A stretch of 62,422 bases of DNA from CAYNFS01 sp964396685 (GTDB lineage: Bacteria; Patescibacteriota; Doudnabacteria; UBA920; 2-01-FULL-46-14), in NCBI GenBank assembly GCA_964396685.1, contig CAYNFS010000005.1:1-62422 (forward strand). Direction: 5' to 3'. A program made the position numbers and the translations under genes. The notes beneath the pieces are model-generated. The model did no database searches. It was not told the origin of the DNA and was given only the letters and a program-made list of their open reading frames with translations. Below are positions 26,101 through 31,870 of this stretch, piece after piece; the stretch's first letter is position 1; every line of letters begins with the position of its first letter.

Positions 26101-26585
26101 TGCGCTGGCGCGAATGAAAATGTTTTTTGATCAACAGCTCTTAACGCATTGATGCTACCAGAACCCTGTATTTCCAGTTTAATCGTATTGGTTCCAGCGG
26201 CAATAAACCCTGCTGAAGCGTCGCCGACAAAATTTTGGCTAATATCCTGTGTCGTACCAGCCTTGTTTGAATTTACTACAACCGGCTGAATTACCGCCGC
26301 GCTTGACCCGTTTATGGACCAATAGGCTATAAAATTTAGCGGTGGCTGCCCTGAAAGATCTTTGCTAAAACTAATTTGTGCATTGACAGTAAAAGATCTA
26401 CCAAACACCGGGGGATCGGGATTTAGCGAAGTAATTTCAATACACATCACCTCAACAAGTGAAGTGCATCCCTTTGCCAGGGCCACTTGCGGCAAAAACC
26501 CCGCGAGCAAAACCGCCGCGAAAAATATCGCGAGAGATTTTTGGTATTTAGTATATAGTATGTTGAATATAGTATTACGGGGCAT
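23187..26585 (-). CDS. TrbL/VirB6-like polytopic membrane protein with PKD domain
   Basis: A 1132-residue exported protein. Residues 1-37 form a signal peptide (KSLAIFFAAVLLAGFLPQVALAKG). Residues about 180-255 are a PKD-type beta domain (VVWNFGDGPDLNNGYVANHTF, AGSYTVTVKI). From about 270 to 600 there are six or more membrane helices in a TrbL/VirB6-like pattern, including a conserved-looking RVVALWILLILSPFAYAL stretch. The C-terminal 500 residues are charged and helical, probably cytoplasmic. It belongs to the VirB4/PrgI cluster and is the likely inner-membrane channel subunit. Its 5' end, including the signal-peptide codons, is copied twice more upstream. Confidence 0.82.
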   Translation of the reverse strand: MPRNTIFNILYTKYQKSLAIFFAAVLLAGFLPQVALAKGCTSLVEVMCIEITSLNPDPPVFGRSFTVNAQISFSKDLSGQPPLNFIAYWSINGSSAAVIQPVVVNSNKAGTTQDISQNFVGDASAGFIAAGTNTIKLEIQGSGSINALRAVDQKTFSFAPAQPSDQPRVEITYKRASFINLDSLEYTFSALYYPANSTAPLQDSTKAVVWNFGDGPDLNNGYVANHTFSQAGSYTVTVKIMDGGNVVAQTSIQLSVASGNPNEKISFFEGLFGTLLSIVNIILGMILAIARWVVWTLGNYVFVPLLEMALTIRAADMVDVVTVGWAVIRDVVNMLFILVLIIIGFGTMLRIESYNYKKLLVNLILMALLVNFSLVIGRIIIQFADIIQFSFLSKDTGINGVRDLFKNLSSAHVSNIIDGLRASSFNVDKAAAGTFSIIFQFILELAVILTFAALAVFVLIRVVALWILLILSPFAYALAILPATSGLAKRWWQNFMKYVFFTPIIAFFLMLTLSFYRGALKIFPSGSIFDPGSRIDFVDYMNQVAARGQVSFADAVRLALVYIVILVFLWAGMIITRQMGIFGADAIVGLAERGLKAPLALGGKGIGAITGMVGRTYTGWVGRKIGEVSKKGEEAAKLARKMELRAKAAKTPEEKTKYEAEAKAARARQRSASMQSAGWRALSLLNPKVVAEAWKKRREEKELRAYVPAIGHMQDTFNRIIPTEWVRPGRLARGEIGKKTYHGLVGERAVVAKEAEDLLKGVRTREDAARTLRDAFKSGDKDEIMAGLKVLQHGNWQDDYMNLEGLTFSPIRYLNHITEKMKQAGFSDEEMQSILDDLKETGEQTGRIRAYGYTTEDEDGGLRRANDLGFYERLKGEDLGKQFTTLGEKFKLAFDETGSDEFKKIAEEFERAAGRARAGESFDKIIDTKYGTERDDQNLRDALTARRFMNEAHIKFQRGNAGQHARNIEAAIIVDQTPEGWTDQNVLGKMIMHELGPNIIQSITARIHESQGRLLYGFGGFRDKQTGKWSLPDQSVIVESKAALTLETDPEKRKVLEERVQAHELGWKKVIETRKLSPKFFGAITQSPRLFTFDQRKAFVKQFNEYIKDPKNGLTQYAKEWELKEPSQERAE

Positions 26586-26586
26586 G
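26509..26586. repeat. Direct repeat copy 1 (5' end of the TrbL-like gene)
   Basis: Shares aaaaccgccgcgaaaaatat and tatcgcgag with the two other copies, followed by R6-like text and gggcatgc. Minus-strand translation includes KSLAIFFAAVL. Confidence 0.9.
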
Positions 26587-26587
26587 C

Positions 26588-26593
26588 TATAAT
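26588..26593 (+). promoter_or_regulatory. -10 box before the tRNA-like element
   Basis: Perfect TATAAT eleven bases before the first acceptor base. A weak -35 (TTGAAT) lies 19 bases upstream. Confidence 0.45.
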
Positions 26594-26604
26594 AAATTTG
26601 CCGT

Positions 26605-26672
26605 GGGCCTAGCTTGGTGCGGACACTTGCTCGTCAACAAGACGTCCGGGGGTTCGATTCCCCCTAGGTCCA
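26605..26672 (+). tRNA. tRNA-like element without a recognisable D stem
   Basis: Acceptor GGGCCTA pairs with TAGGTCC (one G-T), discriminator A, and the T arm GGGGG-TTCGATT-CCCCC is perfect. Between them only 37 bases remain: no D stem can be drawn, and the central hairpin GGAC-A-CTTG / CAAG-AC-GTCC has an eight-base loop CTCGTCAA, so the anticodon is ambiguous (GUC or CGU). CCA is not encoded. It may be a degenerate tRNA, an unusual tRNA, or a chimera in which a repeat replaced the 5' half. Confidence 0.45.
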
Positions 26673-26678
26673 CGGCTC

Positions 26679-26706
26679 TTGACAAAATCTGTTGTTTTGT
26701 TATACT
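26679..26706 (+). promoter_or_regulatory. Consensus promoter after the tRNA-like element
   Basis: TTGACA, 16-base spacer, TATACT. It could serve a short RNA ending at the hairpin near 26780 or the toxin-antitoxin pair further on. Confidence 0.65.
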
Positions 26707-26712
26707 AGCTTT

Positions 26713-26783
26713 AGTTGACGAGTGAGTGTCTGACGCATCAAGTAGGCTGTCCCAGAAAGTCGCATGTCTTGCGGCTTTTTTGG
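26713..26783 (+). ncRNA. Candidate small RNA
   Basis: About 70 bases bounded by the promoter above and a terminator-like hairpin (AAGTCGCA-tgtc-TTGCGGCTT followed by TTTTGG). Its first 35 bases resemble an inverted copy of the 5' half of the tRNA-like element (shared GTTGACGAG and AGTGTC). No coding potential seen. Confidence 0.35.
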
Positions 26784-26788
26784 TTGGC

Positions 26789-26861
26789 AAAACCGCCGCG
26801 AAAAATATCGCGAGAGATTTTTTGGTATGTGGTATTTTGTATATAGTATGCAGGGTCATGC
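26789..26861. repeat. Direct repeat copy 2
   Basis: Same core as copy 1 (aaaaccgccgcg, aatatcgcgagagattt) and the same gggtcatgc-type end. Confidence 0.9.
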
Positions 26862-26901
26862 GATTGACAAATTTGCTGTATTTGCTACGCTGAAGTTGCC
26901 T

Positions 26902-27159
26902 ATGACAAATCTATTGCTTGAAGAAGAGCTCGTTTCTTTCTCCAATATTCCTTCGACGTTAAGAAATAAATTGCGAGGCGTAGTTCGATTCGTTGACAAA
27001 TACGGCAAAACATACGGCTTGTTTCTGGACAAAAACGCTATGGAAGAGCTGCTTGAGGAGCTCGAATATGCTACTCCGGAATTTTGGAGAGCTATCGAGA
27101 AATCAAGAAAATCCGGCAGAGTTTCGGCCAAAGCCGTCGAGGCCAGACTTGGCCTATGA
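26902..27159 (+). CDS. Antitoxin-like protein of a RelE/ParE-type module
   Basis: An 85-residue protein starting MTNLLLEEELVSFSNIP; the frame is open further upstream but that part is repeat text. The middle (VRFVDKYGKTYGLFLDKNAMEELLEELEYATPEFW) and the SGRVSAKAVEARLGL tail resemble small antitoxins of the Phd/RelB type, where the tail wraps the toxin. It overlaps the RelE-like gene by four bases (ATGA), the standard layout of such modules. The family is not certain. Confidence 0.72.
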   Translation: MTNLLLEEELVSFSNIPSTLRNKLRGVVRFVDKYGKTYGLFLDKNAMEELLEELEYATPEFWRAIEKSRKSGRVSAKAVEARLGL

Positions 27160-27419
27160 TTGTGTATGCTTTCACCAAGTACGCTGACCGCCAGCTTGTG
27201 AAACTGCCGAAAGAAACCCAGCGCCGAATCGTTGCCAAATTGAGATTCTATTTGGAACAAAACGACCCCTTTTCTTTCGCCAAATTTATTCGCCGTCAGG
27301 GAAATGCCAGTGTTTACCGATTCCGGATAGGTGACTTCCGCGTTATCGGCGACTGGGACGGCAAGATTTTTCTCGCAACTCAAATTCGCCCTAGAAAATT
27401 CAAGGGCATTTACAAATAA
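27156..27419 (+). CDS. RelE/ParE-superfamily toxin
   Basis: An 87-residue protein with the RelE/ParE pattern: YAFTKYADRQLVKLPKETQRRIVAKL, then ASVYRFRIGDFRVIGDWDG and a C-terminal basic RPRKFKGIY. The RxRxGxxRV core and its length are typical. RelE members cut mRNA on the ribosome while ParE members poison gyrase; which applies is not decidable here. Starts in the stop codon of the antitoxin-like gene. The module lies between repeat copies 2 and 3. Confidence 0.88.
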   Translation: MIVYAFTKYADRQLVKLPKETQRRIVAKLRFYLEQNDPFSFAKFIRRQGNASVYRFRIGDFRVIGDWDGKIFLATQIRPRKFKGIYK

Positions 27420-27434
27420 TTCCAATAATTTTTC

Positions 27435-27505
27435 AAAAACCGCCGCGAAAAATATCGCGAGTATTTTAGTATATCGTATATTGTATGTAGTATTTAGGGT
27501 CATGC
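27435..27505. repeat. Direct repeat copy 3
   Basis: Core aaaaccgccgcgaaaaatat followed by cgcgag, R6-like text and gggtcatgca, directly after the toxin gene. Confidence 0.9.
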
Positions 27506-27530
27506 AACTGAAAAACAGCTGATTTACGAT

Positions 27531-27935
27531 TTATGAATTATGATTTAAGAAGGTTTTTGATTTGGTGATCAGGCCTTGCAAAAGTCTATGAGTGTTATTG
27601 GCCTGCATAACTAAATTTCTAAAATCTTCATCTGTCAAATATTCTATATCTTTTGCTATCATAATTTGGTTTTTCAGTTCTGTGAGCGATCCCTGGGCTA
27701 AATAATAAAATTGGATTTTCTCCTTGTATCCTTGCCGCCCGAATCCCTCTGCGATATTCGAGGTGACTGATGCGGCGGCGCGTCTCATTTGATCAACCAG
27801 CGAGTATAATTCTTCTTTTGGGAATTTCTTTGTAACTTTATAAATCAAGACAACAAGTTTATGCCCTTCCTCCCAAACCTTTAAATCCGTAAATGACTTT
27901 ATCTTCTCCTTCGGACTATTATTCCCCTCATTCAT
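27531..27935 (-). CDS. Four-helix-bundle (23S rRNA IVS-type) protein
   Basis: A 134-residue member with the classical family start KSFTDLKVWEEGHKLVVLIYKVTKKFPKEELY and the SNIAEGFGRQGYKEKIQFYYLAQGSLTELKNQI core. It differs strongly from the other four-helix-bundle gene in the window, so the two are separate acquisitions. The flanks are AT-rich atgatttaag / cttaaatcat-like text. It splits the secretion cluster between the TrbL-like gene and the next exported protein. Confidence 0.93.
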   Translation of the reverse strand: MNEGNNSPKEKIKSFTDLKVWEEGHKLVVLIYKVTKKFPKEELYSLVDQMRRAAASVTSNIAEGFGRQGYKEKIQFYYLAQGSLTELKNQIMIAKDIEYLTDEDFRNLVMQANNTHRLLQGLITKSKTFLNHNS

Positions 27936-27967
27936 AAATCGTAAATCATACTTCGTAAATCTTCGGA

Positions 27968-29941
27968 TTACTCTCTCACCCCAAACCCCGGCGCCCCGCC
28001 CCAGTCCCCTGTGCTCGTAAACGCTCCAGCAGTACTACCGATGGAAACACGAACATAACGCGTGGTGAATCCGCCGTTTGGATCGATCACGGTCATGCTG
28101 AACGTTATTGGATATTCCACCGGATAGGTCGTCGAGCCCGACTGCGGCCAGGGCCCGCCGGAAATCGGTATACTGTCGGCAAACAATTCAACTGTGGCTC
28201 CCGGCACAGAGGAAGCGTCCCAAGTGATAGTCACATCGGTCCCCGGATCAACACTTGTGGGCGAAACACCAAATGTTACGGCGCTAAAGTCTCCCGATCC
28301 GCTGCCGCCTCCTTCTCCGGTCGTGGGCGTTTGGGCCGTGACAGTTCTTGAAACCGTGACGAAGATGCTTCCGGTGCTGGTTTTTACAGTTAGCTTGTAA
28401 GTCGTGGTGTCAAGCGGCCGGTCATCGCTTTCGCCAACAAGATCGACCGGGAAATCGGTTCCAAACTTCCCGCCGCTCAAAGTCGCACTCGCCCCCGCTC
28501 CTGCCACACTCGCATTCCAAAATAGAGTCACATCGTTATTTGTATCGCCCCGAACAATAATATCAGGACTGACCACGAATAATACGCCTTTATCATTATC
28601 ACTCGAGTCAAAAGCCGGAATCACTTCAGAAGGAGACAAAGGGTTAAAACCATTCAAAGCTGTTTGAAGAGCGGCTTGGCGGCAACTTTCGCTTTCAGCC
28701 AAAATCTTGCCCTGGAAAATCAATTTGATCATATCGTCATACATAACTCTTACGAAAATTCCAGTGAAAACGGAGGCAACCAGCCCAGAATAGGATTTTA
28801 CAGAACTTAGCCAGGCCATATTTTCGACATCAGCCCCGATTATTTTGCCGATAATTCCAAACAGTGAGCCGATGAAAGCACTAAATTGATCAGCAGCATA
28901 TTTTGCTGCTAGATAAGCCAGAAATGACTTGAAGTTATTGCTTGGAATTAAAGTGTTGCCTGCGCGGAAAATACCTGCGTCGTAAATAGACTGCTGCGCC
29001 GTTCTTTGACTTCCAGTCAGCACGTTTACCGATCGCCCGACTTCTGTTTTCCCAGTTGTGGTATTTGTAAATTGAGAGGCCTTGATGCCGGGAGAGACCA
29101 GCTCCAGCGCGGCGGCTTCTTTTGCTTTTGCTTCATGCGTTGCGGCATTATCCTGTAATTGCAATGTCCAAAAATCAGGCAGAGAAGTCGGCGCTCCCAG
29201 CCTTGCCATTTGTTCGTAAAAAATCAATCCTTGAGCAGGATCAATTTGATTTGCCAAAACGCCCGCTGAAGCGGCCGCCAGATAGGTTGTTGTATTTCGC
29301 AAGGTTTTTTTGTCAGTTCCGCCACAAATAATAGATGACGTAAATGCCGATGTTCCGCCGACAATTAATTTACTGATATACCTCTGCTGATCCTGCGGAC
29401 GCAGATTTTGAATATCACTTATGGCCTGGGCCGCGGCCTGGTTTTGAGTGTATGACGGGTCGCTATTGAGGCGCAAGCCTTGATAATCTCCATACACGCG
29501 AGTAATATCCTGTAACACCCTCCTATCGAGGTCACTTGCCGCTAGTAGAGGCAATTGATATGCCGGGTTTGATTTAGCCAGTGAGTCTACTAAATATTTG
29601 CCTCCAACTAGAGCGTCGCGGTAATTGAGGAGATTTTTAATGCCGACCTTTTTTTCCAAACTGGTAATCAGCTTGGAGCTGAAATAACGATAGGCATCAT
29701 TCATCACTGCCACGACTGCGGAACGGATAATCTCGTTGCCGATCACATCAGTATCAACAGTTATTTGCGTGACTTTATCAAATTTCCCGCCCGCTCCCTC
29801 TACCGGCACCGATACCCCGGGAACGGCTATGAAAGCTTGGCTTTTTTGCGGGAACAGCAAAACGCCCAGCGATGCTGAAAATATTGCGGTGAGTAAGAGT
29901 CCTGAAACAAATTTAGTGAATTTTTTGTTTTGGTTTTTCAT
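27968..29941 (-). CDS. Large exported protein of the secretion cluster with Ig-like C-terminus
   Basis: A 657-residue protein. Residues 1-36 are a signal peptide or anchor (KFVSGLLLTAIFSASLGVLLFPQKSQAF). The middle is helical (YRYFSSKLITSLEKKVG, IQNLRPQDQQRYISKL) with hydrophobic stretches around 360-400, and the last 200 residues contain two beta domains with the pattern TVDPGTDVTITWDAS and YKLTVKTSTGSI, resembling bacterial Ig-like folds. It ends eight bases from the small exported protein upstream. This type of protein is commonly found in the CPR VirB4/PrgI cluster; its role is unknown. Confidence 0.75.
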   Translation of the reverse strand: MKNQNKKFTKFVSGLLLTAIFSASLGVLLFPQKSQAFIAVPGVSVPVEGAGGKFDKVTQITVDTDVIGNEIIRSAVVAVMNDAYRYFSSKLITSLEKKVGIKNLLNYRDALVGGKYLVDSLAKSNPAYQLPLLAASDLDRRVLQDITRVYGDYQGLRLNSDPSYTQNQAAAQAISDIQNLRPQDQQRYISKLIVGGTSAFTSSIICGGTDKKTLRNTTTYLAAASAGVLANQIDPAQGLIFYEQMARLGAPTSLPDFWTLQLQDNAATHEAKAKEAAALELVSPGIKASQFTNTTTGKTEVGRSVNVLTGSQRTAQQSIYDAGIFRAGNTLIPSNNFKSFLAYLAAKYAADQFSAFIGSLFGIIGKIIGADVENMAWLSSVKSYSGLVASVFTGIFVRVMYDDMIKLIFQGKILAESESCRQAALQTALNGFNPLSPSEVIPAFDSSDNDKGVLFVVSPDIIVRGDTNNDVTLFWNASVAGAGASATLSGGKFGTDFPVDLVGESDDRPLDTTTYKLTVKTSTGSIFVTVSRTVTAQTPTTGEGGGSGSGDFSAVTFGVSPTSVDPGTDVTITWDASSVPGATVELFADSIPISGGPWPQSGSTTYPVEYPITFSMTVIDPNGGFTTRYVRVSIGSTAGAFTSTGDWGGAPGFGVRE

Positions 29942-29948
29942 TTTTTTG

Positions 29949-30443
29949 TCACGGCTGCTTTTCGCAATTATTCAGATCCACACACCCCGTCCCCCAACCG
30001 TAGATAATGCCGTCGGCGTCCGGAAGGACGGCTCTATTCGCACAGGCCTGTCTCCACAAATCATCAGCTTTCGGCACATAATTTCCCAAAACCCAGGCAC
30101 CTACATCACGCTGGTGACGAACGTAAGTATGGGAAAAACCATAAACATAATAAACTTCCGCTGGTACCGGAGGGCCGATTTCATAAACCAGAAACGGGAT
30201 GGGGACTGGAATCACAATCAGCCCGACTGGAACGAGAATGATGCAAAAATTGAGATCCTTGTCCTCAATCTTCCCGCCGAATTCGCCGAATATTGTGCTC
30301 ACAATTCCCGCCCGCACTGGGGATGCGGTTCCTATCAAAACCGCCAGAAGCAAAAGCATCACGGCAAATGCTACAAAAATCTCTCCTGCATAATTTCTTT
30401 TTTTATTTGTAATTTGTGATTTGTTATTTGTAATTTTTCTCAT
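29949..30443 (-). CDS. Small exported or membrane protein, secretion cluster
   Basis: A 164-residue unknown. The first 17 residues come from R7-type repeat text (NNKSQITNKK); a signal peptide follows (FVAFAVMLLLLAVLIGTASPVRAG), then a hydrophobic segment CIILVPVGLIVIPVPIPFLVYEIGPP and a C-terminal part with several Cys (FC, AC, GC, NC) that may form disulfides. It overlaps the next gene upstream by four bases. A pilin-like or periplasmic role is possible but not shown. Confidence 0.7.
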   Translation of the reverse strand: MRKITNNKSQITNKKRNYAGEIFVAFAVMLLLLAVLIGTASPVRAGIVSTIFGEFGGKIEDKDLNFCIILVPVGLIVIPVPIPFLVYEIGPPVPAEVYYVYGFSHTYVRHQRDVGAWVLGNYVPKADDLWRQACANRAVLPDADGIIYGWGTGCVDLNNCEKQP

Positions 30444-31402
30444 AACCCTCCCTTCTCCTCCAGAATTTTTCCCAGTTCAGCCCAAGCCACGATTTCCATG
30501 GTGGCGGCTTGTTGCACCACCATCGTCTGGTACAAAAAATCAGACCAGAACTGTTCACCGGAAGCGTCCACTTGATAGCTGTCCCGAACAAGCTCAAATA
30601 ATCTAATCCCGCCGCGCACTGCCGCTATTTTCAATTTGTGTATGTTCACAATTTCTGAGGGCACAGATGTTTGTTTCAAAAGTCCTTCGATTGCTTGAAG
30701 TTTGGCAATATACGAGTCCAGCTCTTCCTCGGTGAGTGAGAAGATGCTGTTTTCAATTTTTTCGTTTTCAGCCTCATCCAAAAGACCAAGTGCCTTCGTC
30801 TCCTCAAAGTATTTCTCAATCGTGGCCGTGTCATTCTGTGAGATGAGTTTAAGCTCGGAATCCTGCGGCAGATCCATCACGATCGCGCGGTCAGTTCCGA
30901 AAAATTTCTCTACTTCTTTTTGAATATTCTCCTCGCTGAATTCCTCATACTCGGGGCCTAAGCTTTCCAAATACTCTGCCGCCCCCGTATCGCTTAACTG
31001 CAACTCGCCCGGCCCATTGGGATTGAGATTGAAAGCAAATTCCGTGCCGTCAGGCACGCCGTCCCCGTCCGTGTCGGGATTTACGGGATTGGTGCCGAAA
31101 ATATATTCCTGCCAATTTGTCAAAACATCCCCGTCCGGATCGCCTCCTGCTCCTCCCACTTTCTCGTCGTTCTCATTTTCCGTGCCGAAATATTTCAAAA
31201 GCCAGTCTTTGGGCAACTGGCCTGCGGTAGCCGAAGCGACTTGCCCGGGCTGGGAGGCTGGCTTTTCGTCCTTTTGATACAAATAAAAACCGGCCCCGGT
31301 AATCCCGGCAACCAGCAAAAAAATCCCGAAAGGCAGCAAAAATTTGCGATATCGGCTGTGGTACTTGCGGCTAGCAAGAAAATCAAGCCTTAAATCTGAC
31401 AT
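30440..31402 (-). CDS. Membrane-anchored protein with thrombospondin type 3-like calcium repeats
   Basis: A 320-residue protein, first gene of the secretion-like cluster. One membrane helix near the N-terminus (FGIFLLVAGITGAGFYLYQ, about 25-44) precedes a calcium-binding stretch, GDPDGDVLTNWQEYIFGTNP and NPDTDGDGVPDGTEF (about 88-135), of the thrombospondin type 3/EF-hand-like kind. The remaining residues are acidic and helical. It overlaps the following gene (ATGA). A promoter lies about 95 bases upstream, and the leader contains an R8-like palindrome. Confidence 0.78.
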   Translation of the reverse strand: MSDLRLDFLASRKYHSRYRKFLLPFGIFLLVAGITGAGFYLYQKDEKPASQPGQVASATAGQLPKDWLLKYFGTENENDEKVGGAGGDPDGDVLTNWQEYIFGTNPVNPDTDGDGVPDGTEFAFNLNPNGPGELQLSDTGAAEYLESLGPEYEEFSEENIQKEVEKFFGTDRAIVMDLPQDSELKLISQNDTATIEKYFEETKALGLLDEAENEKIENSIFSLTEEELDSYIAKLQAIEGLLKQTSVPSEIVNIHKLKIAAVRGGIRLFELVRDSYQVDASGEQFWSDFLYQTMVVQQAATMEIVAWAELGKILEEKGGL

Positions 31403-31501
31403 TTTTTGTTTTTGCCCTGTTAAATGCCGCTTTGCGGCCCTCGCTTTGCGAGGATTTAAGAGGGTGAATTTTTGTTTCTTTTGTGAGCTTTTAGTAAGTC
31501 A

Positions 31502-31537
31502 ATTATAGCACAAAAACTTGACTTAAGTCAAGTTTTT
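31502..31537 (-). promoter_or_regulatory. Promoter with palindromic operator ahead of the secretion-like cluster
   Basis: Minus strand: TTGACT, 18-base spacer, TATAAT. The -35 lies inside a perfect 26-base palindrome (31512-31537, arms AAAAACTTGACTT / AAGTCAAGTTTTT). The palindrome could be an operator, a bidirectional terminator for the small gene upstream, or both. Confidence 0.75.
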
Positions 31538-31566
31538 ACTCTTGAAAACTTCATTTTTGCCAAAAC

Positions 31567-31800
31567 TTATCTCTTTTCGTGAGCGATTCCCAACTTTTTT
31601 TCGAGAAATTCAACTCTTTTTTGCAATTCCACGAGCTCGAAACGATAAGCAACGTTATCAAGTTTGAGTTTTATCTCTTCCTGGCCCTGCTCCAAATTGT
31701 TTAATGCTGGCTCTAAGTTATCTTCCCAAATGCGCTCAAAGCCTCTTCTGAAGCCGTCTTCGAACAGCTCTTTTATTTGTTTCAAGTCTTTTTCTTCCAT
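31567..31800 (-). CDS. Small coiled-coil protein
   Basis: A 77-residue helical protein, MEEKDLKQIKELFEDGF at the start and YRFELVELQKRVEFLEKKLG at the end; the C-terminal half is a heptad coiled coil. Similar short proteins are common in Parcubacteria; function unknown. The start is set at the second Met of the open frame because the preceding codons belong to repeat text. It ends just before the palindromic promoter/terminator. Confidence 0.68.
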   Translation of the reverse strand: MEEKDLKQIKELFEDGFRRGFERIWEDNLEPALNNLEQGQEEIKLKLDNVAYRFELVELQKRVEFLEKKLGIAHEKR

Positions 31801-31870
31801 GATTGAATGATAATTCTGGACCTTGAAGCTGTCAAATCTCTCAAAATGCCGATGAATCGGCACGCTACAT

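Noticed and set aside
26605..26783. Two-piece (permuted) tmRNA
   Set aside because: An ordinary one-piece tmRNA is present at 50876-51259, and no tag frame is found here.
26587..26859. Minus-strand open frame with a GGIEPP...PHQARPT end
   Set aside because: This is the antisense reading of the tRNA-like element joined to repeat copy 2; such frames are common artefacts over tRNAs.
26764..26901. Longer N-terminus for the antitoxin-like protein
   Set aside because: The extra codons translate repeat copy 2; the internal ATG gives a normal antitoxin length.
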